Part shown: piece by piece, positions 10,739 to 23,330 of the stretch | How positions within the stretch are numbered: position 1 is the first letter of the stretch | Layout: the number at the start of each line of letters is the position of its first letter | Source: Spirogloea muscicola | Taxonomy: Eukaryota > Streptophyta > Zygnematophyceae > Spirogloeales > Spirogloeaceae | Direction of reading: 5' to 3' | Length of the DNA: 64,000 nt | Assembly: GCA_009602725.1 (NCBI GenBank) | Contig: WELB01000102.1 | Location: 372,022 to 436,021 of the forward strand | Made by a program: the position numbers and the translations under genes | Notes under the pieces: generated by a model | What the model saw: only the letters and a program-made list of their open reading frames with translations | Told to the model about the DNA's origin: nothing | Database searches by the model: none

Positions 10739-13700
10739 TTCTATATTATGGGCCCGCAGCCAGTCAGTATGGCTGGGATTGACGAAGTGCCTCAGCATGT
10801 CCTCAAGAACCTGGTTCGTTTCCTCAATTGGCCATCCGTTTGTGGATGGAAGGCTGTGGACAAGGTGGTGCCAATAAGTTACAAACTTCCTTCCAGAAGT
10901 GACCTGTAAAGCGAGGATCGCGGTCCCAGACCAACCTCTCAGGCACTCCATGCAGCTTCCACACCTTATCCACAAAGATGCCAGCGATATCCTTCGCTGA
11001 TGCCCGCGTAGTCGTGGGAGCAAAACGCACCGTTTTACTCTTCACAAAGACGACAATGGCATCATAGCCGTTCCGCGTCTCAGGCAATAGTGTGATAAAA
11101 GTCCACACTTACATCAGACCAATCCCGCTCCGGAACCTGCAAGGGCTAGATTGATCCGGCAGGCTTGCCAGAGATTGCCTTACTACGCTGGCATGTGGAC
11201 AGGCCACAAAAACGCGCACCTGGGCTGACATGCCCTTCCACCAAAAGAGGCGTCGAACAGCCTGTTTGGTCTTACTCACTCCCAGATGACCACTGTAAGG
11301 CGTATCATGCCGCTCTTGCAGGATGTCTGTGCGCAAGGCATTGCAGTCCGGGACCCAAATAGCGTCGCGTTGCCACCAAAAGCCTTTGTCATCAGTGAGG
11401 TTGCTTACGTTGGCGGCTTTCACAAACCAGGGGTCTGTACCAAACCCCTGACGGATACGCCCGTAGAGCTCAGAGAGTAAGTGCTCGCCCATTGCGGATA
11501 GGGGCTGGAAAAGCCAGCCCAAAAAAGAACGGACAAAGTACAAGAAGGGGGTCAGGGGAAGCGCTAAGACAAAGAAGCTCAGAAAAAAACAAAGCAGCTA
11601 CGAATCACTCAGTGACCCCTGCTAAGCAGCCGCAGATCAGAGATGATAGGCTCTTGGAAGTGGTTTCCCTGGCCAAAGCCAGAGGCAGCAGCGAGGGCTC
11701 TGCCGGCACAAAGGTGCAGCGCGCGGGCCATAGCTCAGAGAAGTCAGTCAGCCGTGGTTTGACGAGAAGCTTGACGAGTCGGACGCAGTCTTGCAGCCCG
11801 CACACCATTCCAGAAGAAGCATTCGACGGAGCCAACGCATCGGCGCCGCGAATGTTGCGACTCACGGGGTCCGCAACATTTAGCCATCCAGGGCGATAAA
11901 TCCACTGGAAACTGAATTGTGCCATGCACTCAGCCCATCGAGCTTAATGCCGAGTCAAATGCTGCTGAGTGTGAATATGTGTCTACGGGCAATGATCAGT
12001 GAGAACCGTGAAGTCCACACCTTCAAGGTAGCAACGCCAGAAACGTAAGGCGTGTACCACAGCCAGCAATTCCTGCTCGCCCGTAGTGTAGTTCCGCTCC
12101 GCAGGGATCAGCAGGCGACTCTCAGACGCTAACGGGTGACCCTCTTGCAAGAGCACGGCACCAATGCCGGTCAAAGAGGCATTGCAGATGAGCTCACATG
12201 ACACGCCTTCACGAGGAAAGGCCAGCACAGGCGGAGATGTCAGCGCCTGCTGTATTCCCTCAACTACCCTCTGGCATTCGGACTACCAATCCCTAGGTAC
12301 GTCCTTACGGGTCAGCTTCGTAAGAGGAAGTGCCAAGTTCCCAGAGCCTTGTAGGAATTTACGCAATAGATTTGCGAATCCCAGAAAGGAACACAATTGA
12401 GGTACAGCCCGTGGCACAGGCCAATCCGTACGACCGAAGTCTTTTTGGGTCGACACGTATGCCTACGACATGCTCCACGTATGTTAGCTCTGGCTGGTCA
12501 CATGCGCACTTGAATCTCTTGGCACACAGCTGATTTTTCCGCAGCAACTGCAGCACTCGGCGCAGGTGCCTCACGTGATCCTCAGGCGTTTTGCTGAACA
12601 CTGGTATGTCGTCCAAGTAAACCTTCACCAAATGGTAGAGCAGGGGGCCAAAGACCTCGACATCACCGCCTGGAACCTAGCCGGTGCATTGGTATAACCA
12701 AAGCTCAGCATCTTCAACTGAAAATGTCCAAGCGGCGTACAAAACGCCGACTTCAGAACATCCCAGGCGTGATACGAATCTGATGATACCCACTTGCCAG
12801 GTCCAGGGAGCTAAAAACATAGGCCCCTGCAAGCCCAGTCGAACAGATCGTCTATCCGAGGCAATGGGTATCGAACTTCATAGTAAGCTCAGGGTTTAGG
12901 GGATATTCAATGCACACTCGTAGAGTGCCATCCTTCCTTTTGACAAAGAGCATGGGTGCTCCATATGGCGACTGAGATGGCTCTATGTAGCCCTTCGCCA
13001 GCAGGTCCTTGACCTGGAATTGCACTTCTCAAAATTCGAGAGGGCTTAGCCGGTACATGGGAAGGTAAGGTGGGTGAGCGCCTGGCTCCAATGGAATTTG
13101 TATGAGCCACACCTTGGTGTGGAGGTAGACCGTCCTGAAGAAAGTCGGGAAACACACCCGCAAACTCTTCCAGCAGCTTATCAAGAACCCTGCCATGTGA
13201 ATCCGCAGCATTCACACACAAGTCAGGCTTCGACTCGTCACTCAACGCCATCATCACAAGAAATACCATCTGCACAGTGTTCTTGTGTATCAATCGCTTC
13301 ATCTGCATGGCGGACAGCAGAATGGAAGCCCCTGCCGCCAGCGGCGGTGCACAGGGAAGCTTCTTGCAAAGGAAAAGCGCCGTGCGCCACGTTGCACCTT
13401 GCAAGTGTGGCGTTCAAGATCAAGGCATGCAGATGTGGCACGAAGCCCATCATCTCTCTATATCACATCAAATGCAGCAGTCAACACAATGGCGTAACTA
13501 GGCAACAAACCCAGCACATCAATTGGGTGGCCATTGGCCAATGTCACTCTAAGCAAACCATCTGCTTGCAAGTGCAAGCCAGTGGGCACACCAAACTCCT
13601 TGTGACGACAAACACTGAGGCCCCTAGTCCATCAGGATCCTGGCTGGTGCCTCAGACACCAGCCCCTCAAAAAGCATCGTGTGTGCCCCATGGATGTACA

Positions 13701-15047
13701 CTGCTACGAGGATTGGGGTGCGAGCGACATATACCCTGTTCGCTGGCGGGTGAGGCCTACGCTGAGTGGCACCAACACTACGCCTAAGGAGCCTGTGTCC
13801 CGCCTCGTGCGAGCACAACAGCGGCATCCCCAGCGGAGCTCGGTCAATCACGCCGCGCTTCTGTGGCACAATGAAAAATAGAAACTCTTCAGGCCGACGG
13901 CACTCAGGCCAGCTCAGAAAGACATCTGAAGCCACTTGCAAGTCATCGTGGGCAACCCGCACATAAAGAGGATCGGCGGTCTCCTGACCTTGCAAAATAT
14001 TCAGAAATGGAGCGCACAACCGGTACTTCAGTTGACGGGCAAAAATGCCAGCAAGATCAAACAGCTCAAGTGATTCTGGCTGAACAAGATGGCTCGCAGG
14101 GGCAAGGGTCACGCACTCATGCTTGCCCTTGAAGTTGCCCTTGTCCCGGCCCAGAGGACGCTGTAAACGAGGCCTCGCTGACGATGGACCTGCCGCCGGG
14201 CAGTCCCTGATCTGGTGGCTCTTGTCACCGCTCTTGCAGCCAGCACCTTCCACTCGCGGCTTGGGAAAGCCGCCTCGAGGACGAGCATTCGAGCCTTGCC
14301 TTGGATTGAAGCCCTTCTTGCCTCTGGATCTGCAGATCAGCCTGCCTGCAGCAGGGGACGCTCGCCCGGAGCGGCAATGTCCGGCGTGCTGAGCACGTTG
14401 CGGGCGTGCTCAACCATCTTGGTGAAGTGCGTGACAGGTTGCGACGTCGCGAAATCCACCGCGACCCAATTTCGCATGCGAGTGGGCAGCCCAGCCTTAA
14501 AGCGCTGGCACTTATCAATCGGCTTTATGGGCTCGCTGAGTAGCTTGGACAGCAGCAGCTGGAAGGGCCGCACATAGGGCTCAAAGTCGTCGCTTTCCTT
14601 GCCCATGCGGAGGGCGTACAGCTCATCGCGGGCGCGCGCAGCTCCGCATGTTGATCGCTGTAAGCTTATATGAGCGAGGTGGAAAAGAAGTCCCAGCCGT
14701 TGTACTCGTCGGGCGTCGAGCCCTGCTTCAGGGTGTTTTACCAATCCCGTGGTCCCCCCAAGAGTTAGGTCGCAGCGAGGCGCACGCGTGCCCCCGCGTC
14801 CGTGATCGAACACACGAACATTCGACCATCTCGTCGAGCCATGACTGCAGCCCTCCCCGATCGTCCTGACCGGAGTCTGGGTGCATGGGCCCTGGCGAGT
14901 CCATGCTCAGGATTGCCACTGCTCTTGCGCATCAAGTGCAACGAGGCATCCACCTCTTGCATATGCCGCTCTTCGCGCGCTGCCGGACGAATAGGGCGCG
15001 TGACTCCGCGCAGATCCTCGCAAAGAGGCGGTGTTAAGCTGGGTCGC
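10739..15047 (-). mobile_element. Ty3/gypsy element G2-a, fossil
   Basis: Minus-strand remnants run in gypsy order: gag about 15047-14225, zinc-knuckle linker and protease about 14250-13500, reverse transcriptase and RNase H about 13400-11740, and integrase about 11540-10740. Gag has a DFEPYVRPFQLLLSKL-type core; integrase shows the DRDPRFTGHFWKEV stretch. Both ends are lost: the left end meets a LINE tail and the right end meets an LTR-B piece. A 256-bp LINE end is inserted inside. The element is clearly old, with many breaks (roughly ten or more). It is the same lineage as the elements at 50454 and 55229. Confidence 0.85.
11476..11731 (-). mobile_element. 5'-truncated LINE end inserted in G2-a
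   Basis: A 256-bp LINE 3' end interrupts the gypsy element between the RNase H and integrase regions. It includes the last coding codons (AGRALAAASGF type), the untranslated region and the stem-loop at 11520-11501. It is flanked by a perfect 9-bp target duplication AGCTCAGAG (11467-11475 and 11732-11740). Confidence 0.8.
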
Positions 15048-17143
15048 CCCCAAGGTCCTCCCCGGAGGGGCGGGCCTGACCGATGGGGACACGAAGCGAC
15101 GCCCTTTGGCGGTACAAGGAGGCACAAGGCGGCGCCCATTGGGTAGCACCAAGGAGGCGAGGCGCGGCGCCTGAGTGGCGCGACGCGGCGCCTCGGGCGG
15201 CTGCAAGGAGGCGCGAAGCGGCGCCTCATGGACGCAGCACGTGCGCTAGGAAACCCAGGGCCTCGGACCGTACTTGATACAGTGGAGAAAAGCTGCCGGT
15301 GAAGTTTGGAACTTCAAAACGGAAGATAATGTAAGGTCACCAACATCGTTGGAACTCTCAAACGGAGGGAGCGTTGCATACCTCCCCACTTAGATGTTCA
15401 TGTCCTCGGGAACAAGAAGGGAGCACGTTAGAAGATACTAGACGACGGAGGGAAGAGGCAATGCCTTCTGTCAGATACTCTTGAACGAGGAAAGGTCAAT
15501 CGGCAAGATTGACCGCACATTTCCGTGTATTGTGCTCAGGCGCATAGCCTAGCCACTTGATGAGGGACTTACGGGACTTACGACGCCCACGGAGAATGTC
15601 CTGGTGTTACAGAATCCTCCTCCACTTGATACTCTTCTTTGTTGTCAATGAAGAAGGTGAGGCGGGGTGTGCTTGGACACGAGCCATTCGTCCGGTATGG
15701 CTCGAGCTGAGACACATGGAGTTGCCATTGTACCGGTGTTTCAAGCTCATATGCGACCTTGCCGACCAGGCGCATAACACGAAAGGGTCCAACCTACTCG
15801 GGCAGCAACTTGTGCATACCCATAGCCCGCAAGGCTAGGTGCTTAGTGCTCAATAGTACTGGAGCACCCACGTCGAAGGACACATTCTTGCGACGCAAAT
15901 CAGCATACTGCTTTTGGCCGTTGTGAGCAGTTGTCAAGAATTGCTAAGCCCTCCGCTGAGCCTCCAGAAGAAGCTTACTGCGGCCGGAACGCGCTCCGGC
16001 CTCCTCACCTGCAAAGGTGATCGGGGATGCTGACAGACAGGAAGAAGAGTGTGTATTTGATAGTCATGGAAGGCGTTGTTCACAGCATACTCGCTGGAGC
16101 AAGGTACTCGTACCAGTCAGCATGACTGAGGTTGACAAAAAGCCTTTGCATGTCTGCCAAATTCCGCTTCAACCTCAAAGTCTGACCGTCTGGTTGTAGT
16201 TGGAGCTGTGGGCTTGGAGTGCTTGTGCCAAGAAGCCTGCACAGTTTGTTCCTGAAGTGAACCGTGAAGCGAGGATCGCGGTCAGACGATTCGCTCGGGC
16301 ATTCCGTGCAGTATCCATACTCGGTCCACAGACATGCCAGCAACCCGGCAGGCTTGGGAGAGCTTGCCTGAAACGTTCTGATCCCTTCGCTCACGGTTAG
16401 GGGTTAAGACGTCCTGATGGATTCGGTTGCTGCGGTTCTGAGACGAAATCCCCAGCTCAGAGAAGCACCACATTCACACGCAGCAGAATACCTCGCCCTG
16501 AGGCGCCGCTGACAAGCGGCAAATCACCTCTCGGTACGGGCCAGCAACTGTCCCCAAAGGGAGCAGCCACAGTCTACCTTCGGGAGAGCCGAAGAAGATC
16601 CGCAGGGACGGATTGCGGCGTCGGGCTGCAGCAGCAGGCAACAGCACGGCTGCGTCGACGAGCTGTGGCAGCAGGCGGCAGCAGGGCTGCGCGTCTCTCT
16701 GTGGCGTAGGCTTCGCAGACTTGGACCGGGTGCTCCGAGTCCAGTCTCAGCCCTAAATATAGTGCTGCATGTGCCACCCTCTCCAGGGGTCTCTGGGAGG
16801 CTCGCCTCCAGGCCCACCTTCGAGAAGGCGGGCCCGACAAGGGGGATACGATGTGAGGGCAGCAGCGCCGCCCTGCGCGGCGCAGTGCCGCCCTGCTCGG
16901 CGTGGTGCCGCGCGGCGCTGCGCCGACCTGCGCGGCGCAGCGCCGTCAGGCGCCACACGCGTCACAAGCATGTCACTGTGAGTCTGGCGGCACCGCCGGT
17001 AGCCGTTGGTGCGGCTGCAATGCGCAGGCCGCACGGTGCGGCGGCAATACGGCGGTGATACGGCAGCAGCTCCGGCTGCGTGGCCGCGATGCCGCGGCTG
17101 CTCTGGCGGTGCGGCGGCCATGCGCCGGCGGCACTGCCGCAGC

Positions 17144-18604
17144 TGTAATGAACCAGCCGTTTGGTTGAGCCACATGGCTCTGTTTGCATTACATGACCGG
17201 CTATTTGGGACAAGTGGGCCCGCCAGGTGGCGGGCTGGCTTGCCGGGCAAGTGGCCCGCCCAGAGACGGGTCCAGCCCGTCCAGAAATACTCCTCGCCAG
17301 GATCCGCCCGTTCAAGGGAGGATCTTTGGCCCGCCGTCTGGCAGGCCATGGGGCGACCCGCTCACACCCCTGGAGGGGGGGGTGGCACAGGAAAGCACGA
17401 AGAGCCTTGGGGCTGAGGCTCGAGGGANNNNNNNNNNNNNNNNNNNNNNNNNNNNNNNNNNNNNNNNNNNNNNNNNNNNNNNNNNNNNNNNNNNNNNNNN
17501 NNNNNNNNNNNNNNNNNNNNNNNNNNNNNNNNNNNNNNNNNNNNNNNNNNNNNNNNNNNNNNNNNNNNNNNNNNNNNNNNNNNNNNNNNNNNNNNNNNNN
17601 NNNNNNNNNNNNNNNNNNNNNNNNNNNNNNNNNNNNNNNNNNNNNNNNNNNNNNNNNNNNNNNNNNNNNNNNNNNNNNNNNNNNNNNNNNNNNNNNNNNN
17701 NNNNNNNNNNNNNNNNNNNNNNNNNNNNNNNNNNNNNNNNNNNNNNNNNNNNNNNNNNNNNNNNNNNNNNNNNNNNNNNNNNNNNNNNNNNNNNNNNNNN
17801 NNNNNNNNNNNNNNNNNNNNNNNNNNNNNNNNNNNNNNNNNNNNNNNNNNNNNNNNNNNNNNNNNNNNNNNNNNNNNNNNNNNNNNNNNNNNNNNNNNNN
17901 NNNNNNNNNNNNNNNNNNNNNNNNNNNNNNNNNNNNNNNNNNNNNNNNNNNNNNNNNNNNNNNNNNNNNNNNNNNNNNNNNNNNNNNNNNNNNNNNNNNN
18001 NNNNNNNNNNNNNNNNNNNNNNNNNNNNNNNNNNNNNNNNNNNNNNNNNNNNNNNNNNNNNNNNNNNNNNNNNNNNNNNNNNNNNNNNNNNNNNNNNNNN
18101 NNNNNNNNNNNNNNNNNNNNNNNNNNNNNNNNNNNNNNNNNNNNNNNNNNNNNNNNNGCCGGGCAAGTGGCCCGCCCAGAGACGGGTCCAGCCCGTCCAG
18201 AAATACTCCTCGCCAGGATCCGCCCGTTCAAGGGAGGATCTTTGGCCCGCCGTCTGGCAGGCCATGGGGCGACCCGCTCACACCCCTGGAGGGGGGGGTG
18301 GCACAGGAAAGCACGAAGAGCCTTGGGGCTAAGGCTCGGGGGAGTTCGAACCGGTGAAGCCCAGGAGCAGCCTTGCCGCTGCTCGCCGCCGCAGCCGCCG
18401 CCGCACCTTGCTGCGGGGCCTGCTGCGCCGGCCTGCGCCCAGGAGGTGGAGTCGCCGCCGGACGGTGGCGCCACGGGGCCTGTCTTCCGCTGCGCCTATG
18501 CGCTAGTGCTTTGCCTGTGTAGTGGGTTGGTCCCTAAACCCTTACAGCCGAACTCAAGAAGGACTGCTCACCCTAACTGCGTGTGTAGGGCGAGGTTCCG
18601 TACA
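17144..18604 (+). repeat. LTR-E inserted in LTR-D, containing an assembly gap
   Basis: It begins TGTAATGAACCAGCCGTTTG and ends near GCGAGGTTCCGTACA. A perfect 5-bp target duplication GCAGC flanks it (17139-17143 and 18605-18609). Without the run of unknown bases and one duplicated 186-bp block, it would be about 545 bp, close to the other LTR-E copies. Confidence 0.75.
17428..18157. other. 730-base run of unknown bases
   Basis: A scaffold gap. The 186 bp before it (17242-17427) and after it (18158-18343) are nearly identical, so the gap edges are either a local duplication or overlapping contig ends. Long frames reported across it are meaningless. Confidence 0.95.
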
Positions 18605-21214
18605 GCAGCGGCGCGCCGCGCGTCACCTTAGCGCGTCGCCCACGTGTCGTACACGCCAACGATACTGGGCTGCGCGCCGTTACTACGCGTTAGCGTCCAC
18701 CTCAAGCTGAAACGTCATGTAACGGGTGGGGACGTCGCCATCTGCCTTACTACGCTGGCAGATGGCGCAAGTCTTCACAAAGACCCTACTTGAATAACAA
18801 GCCCGGCCACCATAAGAGAAGCTAGATAGCTTTCCTTGTCTTTCAACTACCCAATGACCACTGTACTGAGGCCCATGCGTCTCTTGCATGATACTAGTGC
18901 GCAAGGCATTGCAATTGGGCACCACAACGGCGTCACCTCGCCACCAGAAGACGTGGTCACATATTAGTCTGCGTGGGTTGGTTGCTCGTGCAAACTAAGG
19001 GTCTGTGCCATACCCATCACGAACACGCACATAAAGCTCAGAGAGGTTGGTGGTGCACTGCCGAGCGGCCCCAGGGGCAGGCCGCACGTCTGCGGTCTGA
19101 GCCCTTGTGGCACACAAGACAGGCGCCACAGCAGCCCCTACAATGGTGCGGCCACCGGGTCCGCAGCATTGATACGTCCAGGGTGGTACACCCACTGGAT
19201 TGGAAGGTACCGTACTACTAGCTCACCAAGCTTGACGCCTGCTCAACTGCTGCTGTGTGCGAAAAACGGTCCACCGGCTATGGTTTGTCACAATTCAGCA
19301 CCCTCGAGATAGCATCGCCACACATGGAAGGCGTGCACAACAGCAAGGAGCTCTTGCTCCCCTCGTAGTTGAGATGCGCTCTGCAGGACTGAGCAGGCGA
19401 GTCTCAAATGCTACGGGGTGACCCTCCTGCAAGAGAACGGCAAATACCGATCAAAGAGGCGTCAGATCTTATATGACTACAATGTTGCCCCTTCTCGAGT
19501 AAAGGCCCAAAACAGATGGGGATACTAGAACCCGTTCTGGATTTTCTCAAATGCCCGCAGGCATTTGGTCGTCCACCAAATGGTACGTCCTACGAGTGAG
19601 CTTCGTAAGAGGAGATGTCATACATCCATGTCCTTGCAGGAATCCTGACAGGAACGAGTATACGGCGAAGCCTCAAAGGATCGCAACTGCGGCACTTTGC
19701 GTGGCATTTAGCCAGTCCTTTACGTCAGTCCCTGCAGACAGATGCAGCATGACTTAACTACTACTTTTGGGGTGACGCGAACCCCTGTCTTCGCCCACAG
19801 CATGCCCAAATAATGGTTACAGACACTTGGCGTACAAGTGATTTGCTCGTCGCAAAGGCAGCACGAGCTGCAGGTGCAATATGTGAACTTCGGGTGTTAT
19901 ACGAACACCGGTATGTCATTGACTGCCACGTACCTCTCAGGCGATCCCGCCCAGTGGTGGGAAGGCGTGAAAAAATCATCCACCCGCAGTGTATAAGCAT
20001 TGTATAAGCATCTTCGTCAGATCGTTGTCAAGCATGTATAGCGAGGTGCACGCCGAACTCAATGCGCGAAACGAGCTTGATGTCATTCGCATGAGAAACG
20101 ATTTTGAAGCTTATGTGCGGCGGTTCCACATGCTGTTGTCGAAACTCAACAACAAGCCCATGGATAACGCTGACCAGTGTCAGAGGGTTAAGGCAGGGCT
20201 GTCCGAGCACGTGGCCCTCCTTGCCTGATTCTGTAACCTTCCAGCCAGTGGACACTTTGGACCGCTCGATTGAGCAGGCGCGCATCACTTTCGCCATGTA
20301 TCCCCGCCAGCGTCCCCTGGCAGAAGTCGTCGACCCGGCTGCGCTATCATCTTCGAAGCGTCGCCCCAGTAGTATGCCAAGCACCAATGCAAAGCCCTAT
20401 GTGGGGCCACGGCGCCCAACCAAGCCCGCGGCCTTCGTCCCCGAGAAGGACCGCGCTTGCTACTACCGGTGTGGCCAGAAGGGCCATCGCATCCGTGATT
20501 GCACCCAAGCTCCTACGCACCCCTCATCAAGCAAATCCGCTCCACCCGGCCCAAAGGGCAGTATAAAGGCAGGGGAAAACGTGAGTGCCTTTCCTTAAGT
20601 CCTGTGTGGAGTCCTCAACTGCATGATGTGCGAATGCTATTTGACCATGTAGGACATGCTTGTCCGCAGTTTCCTGCCCGTAGTACGCTCCCTGCATCGC
20701 TAATGCAATCTTTGGTGAATGGTGGTCCCTTGTTGTCGGTTTCCCCGCAACCAAGTGCAATCAGCTGCTGTATCTGACTTGGGTGAATCATCATGAGGCT
20801 AACGACCCTGTGTTTTTCATCGTCCGATGCAGGCGAGGACTGAATCCACCACCACCGGGCCTGTCCTTGCTCTGTCGCTACACAGCAGGCCATCCCCACG
20901 TCGTACCTGGTGCTGCTGGATCACCTAGGAAACTTCTCATCTATGTACTTCGCAAACTCAGTCTTGCCTCGGCAGGTGACGTCCCACTTTGTGCTTCGAC
21001 GCCAAGTATGCTATTTACTGGCATAGCGGCTAATCAACCAGCCCAGATCCTCATAGACACAGGTGCTTCTGTATCCTGTGCTAGTAAGACTTTTGTGCGT
21101 AATAATGGCTTGCCTGTGCAAACCATTGATGTATTGCAAGCTACAATGGCCATGGTCAAACTCTTGGAGTCTTGGGCCTTTGCAAAGTGCCCATTCGCAT
21201 CCAAAGCTACAGGA

Positions 21215-21589
21215 TGTCATGAATCGCGCCCTAGCCCGAGCTCGAGCCGGCGCCCCGCGCCCTAAGCCTAAATCCAGCCTAGTCAGCCCTAACCCTAATC
21301 TGGGCTCCTCTAGAGGGTTCCCGAGGGACCCCGGGCATGGGAACGTCCTCCTGCAACTTCTAGATCTTTACAGAGGCCCTAGTGAGGCTAGGCTATATAA
21401 GGAGGGGGGCCCCTCTAGGGCCCCCATCTCCAGCAATCTGTATCCTGCCTGCTCACCTCTCGAGCACTCTGTACTCTTGCCCCTCCAGTAATCCAAGACG
21501 CCTTGTGCATCGTGCTTCCAGTCTCTTGATCCTCGCTCGCAGTCCAGCTCCGCGTCCTAAGGCCCCGGGCCTCCGCCCGCCGCCTTACA
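21215..21589 (+). repeat. LTR-F, 5' copy
   Basis: Direct repeat of 24273-24647. Contains a TATA-like CTATATAAGG near 21390 followed by a GGGGGGCCCC tract. Confidence 0.9.
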
Positions 21590-21599
21590 CACAGCTTGT

Positions 21600-22300
21600 C
21601 ACGAAAGCATGCACCTGAGCTGAAAAGCCCTTCCACCAAAAGAGGCGTTGCACAGCCTCTTTGGTCTTGCTCACTCCCAGATGAACACACTAAGGCATAT
21701 CGTGCGGCTCCTGCATGATGTTAGAGCGCAAGGCAATGCAGTCCGGGACCACAAGCGTCGCCTTGCCAGCAGAAGCCTTTGTCATCGGTGAGGGTGCGTA
21801 CGTTGGCTGTCCCGGCTAGTCCTAGGTCGCTGCCATACCATTCAAATAAGTCCCACGTACAGCTCGGAGAAGTCGGCCGTGAAGCCGAGAAGCTTGCCGA
21901 GTCGGACGCAGTCCTGCAGCCGGCACTCCAGAAGCATTCAAGGTAGCCAACACATTAGCCCCTCGAGTGTTGCGACTCACGGGGTCCGCAAAAGTATGCC
22001 GTCCAGGGCGAGGCACCCAGTGGATACGGTATAATGCCATACACTCAGCCATCGAGCTTGACGCCGAGTCAAATGCTGCTGTGAGTGAAAATACGTCGAC
22101 GGACAATGATCGGTGACAACTGTAGGTCGTCCAGGTAGCAACGCCAAACACGTAAGGCGTGCACCTCTGAGACTAATGTAGCGTTCGGTCCCTAACAGGC
22201 AGATTAGAGCCGGATGAGCCCTTTTAGGAACTGAGTGCTTGGTAGGGACAACCACCCGCCACGAGAAAGCACATTGCCGTACGATAATTATTGGAAGCAG
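21600..22300 (-). mobile_element. Reversed G2 gypsy piece inside LTR-F element
   Basis: Minus-strand sequence similar to the integrase zinc-binding and RNase H region of G2-a (compare 11165-12230). Fossil, broken and truncated at both ends. Confidence 0.65.
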
Positions 22301-23330
22301 GCTTGCCTAGCAGGTTAGGGATCAGGCTTGCCTAGCCATGACTTATTAAAACGACATTAAATGGACTTCATCGGTACATGCAAGGAGGATTGGTGTTTAG
22401 ATGAGAGGCAAGAACCCCCTGTAGACCGCATCTTGGCTTCGTCCGTAGTGCCTTGTCCAAGGGCCCTTGTGCACCACGAGTTGCTCACATTCCACACACG
22501 ATGATGCCATCATGGTTTCCTCATACAGGACACATTGTTCGTCTGTGGGGTGGTAATCCCTTCATCTTGACCAGAAGCTCCACTCCACACGGAAAGCCGT
22601 CCACTGGTTGCGCCAGTGGGCATGTCGCTTCTTGGGGCAGCCACATTGGCTTCTAAATCCGGCAAATTGTCAAAAGTGGACCTTATCCTTCAACATCAAC
22701 ATCAAGGCAGGTTGGTTCCAGCAGCAACAGCCATGGTGCAGCAGAAGCAGCAGCAGCAGCAAGTTGGCACCAGCAGCTACTTCAGCGGCTGCAGCATGAG
22801 CACCAGGAGCAGCAACAGCAGGAATAAAGCCAGGAGACACAGCATCACCGTCATCCTCTGACTCTTTAAATCGCTCCCATGCCGAGGGGCTCACCTTCGC
22901 CATCCCTTGCCATGCTCGCCGACGCGTGCCAAACATCGCGTCGATGGCGCAGTTCGCACCGCAGGGCTCCATAAAATTGACCTCATCACGTTTGATGTAA
23001 AGCAGGTACGCTTGCCCAAAAAGAGCAGAGCCAGTACTGCACTTTCCTCCAGCCCAAAATACAGAAGCTGCTCTGGCAGTGGTGCCACTCTTAGCACAGT
23101 CCAGCAACGGAGCAAAAACTCATACAGCAATCTCAACAGCACAAAGACATTCGGCCACAAGATGGCCGCACACACATGCAGACGCCACAGAGTCTTGCAC
23201 AGGCTATTATCTTATCTCTAGGCATCTGTCAAGCCTTTCCTGCAGAACTGACGGTGAACTTATTGTCAGCCGGACGAGGTGTCTCGTCTCCAGGCACCTA
23301 TCAGTACATCACTGCTGCATTGACATTCCA
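22301..23330. other. Unidentified DNA inside LTR-F element
   Basis: About 1 kb between two reversed G2 pieces that matches nothing else in the window. The minus frame 23107-22670 (145 residues) has an ordinary-looking stretch (SPSAWERFKESEDDGD) followed by an Ala/Leu run caused by a CAG repeat near 22738. A captured host segment is possible, but I recognise no protein family. Confidence 0.35.

Larger units (their letters stand above)
16368..18738 (-). repeat. Solo LTR of family D (interrupted by LTR-E)
   Basis: 16368-17143 and 18605-18738 together match, in reverse, the intact LTR-D at 33872-34630 and sit between two contiguous parts of G1-c. The match includes the region around the CCGCC...GGCGG hairpin and the ggtggggac end. 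The LTR-E at 17144 splits it. Confidence 0.7.
15048..19922 (-). mobile_element. Ty3/gypsy element G1-c, fossil with nested insertions
   Basis: A minus-strand G1 remnant. Its partial 3' LTR (family B) is 15048-15378, followed by the polypurine tract. Chromodomain and integrase parts are 15379-16367; the zinc-binding integrase N-part, RNase H and reverse transcriptase pieces are 18739-19922. The two halves were separated by insertion of an LTR-D, which itself holds an LTR-E. The right end stops inside reverse transcriptase, at a head-to-head junction with element G1-e. Many breaks; old. Confidence 0.75.

Noticed and set aside
17184-18474. Frames of 300-380 residues across 17.2-18.4 kb
   Set aside because: They run through 730 unknown bases and are artefacts.
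21280-21300. CCCTAACCCTAA in LTR-F as another telomere trace
   Set aside because: Only two units and present in both LTR-F copies, so it is part of the LTR.
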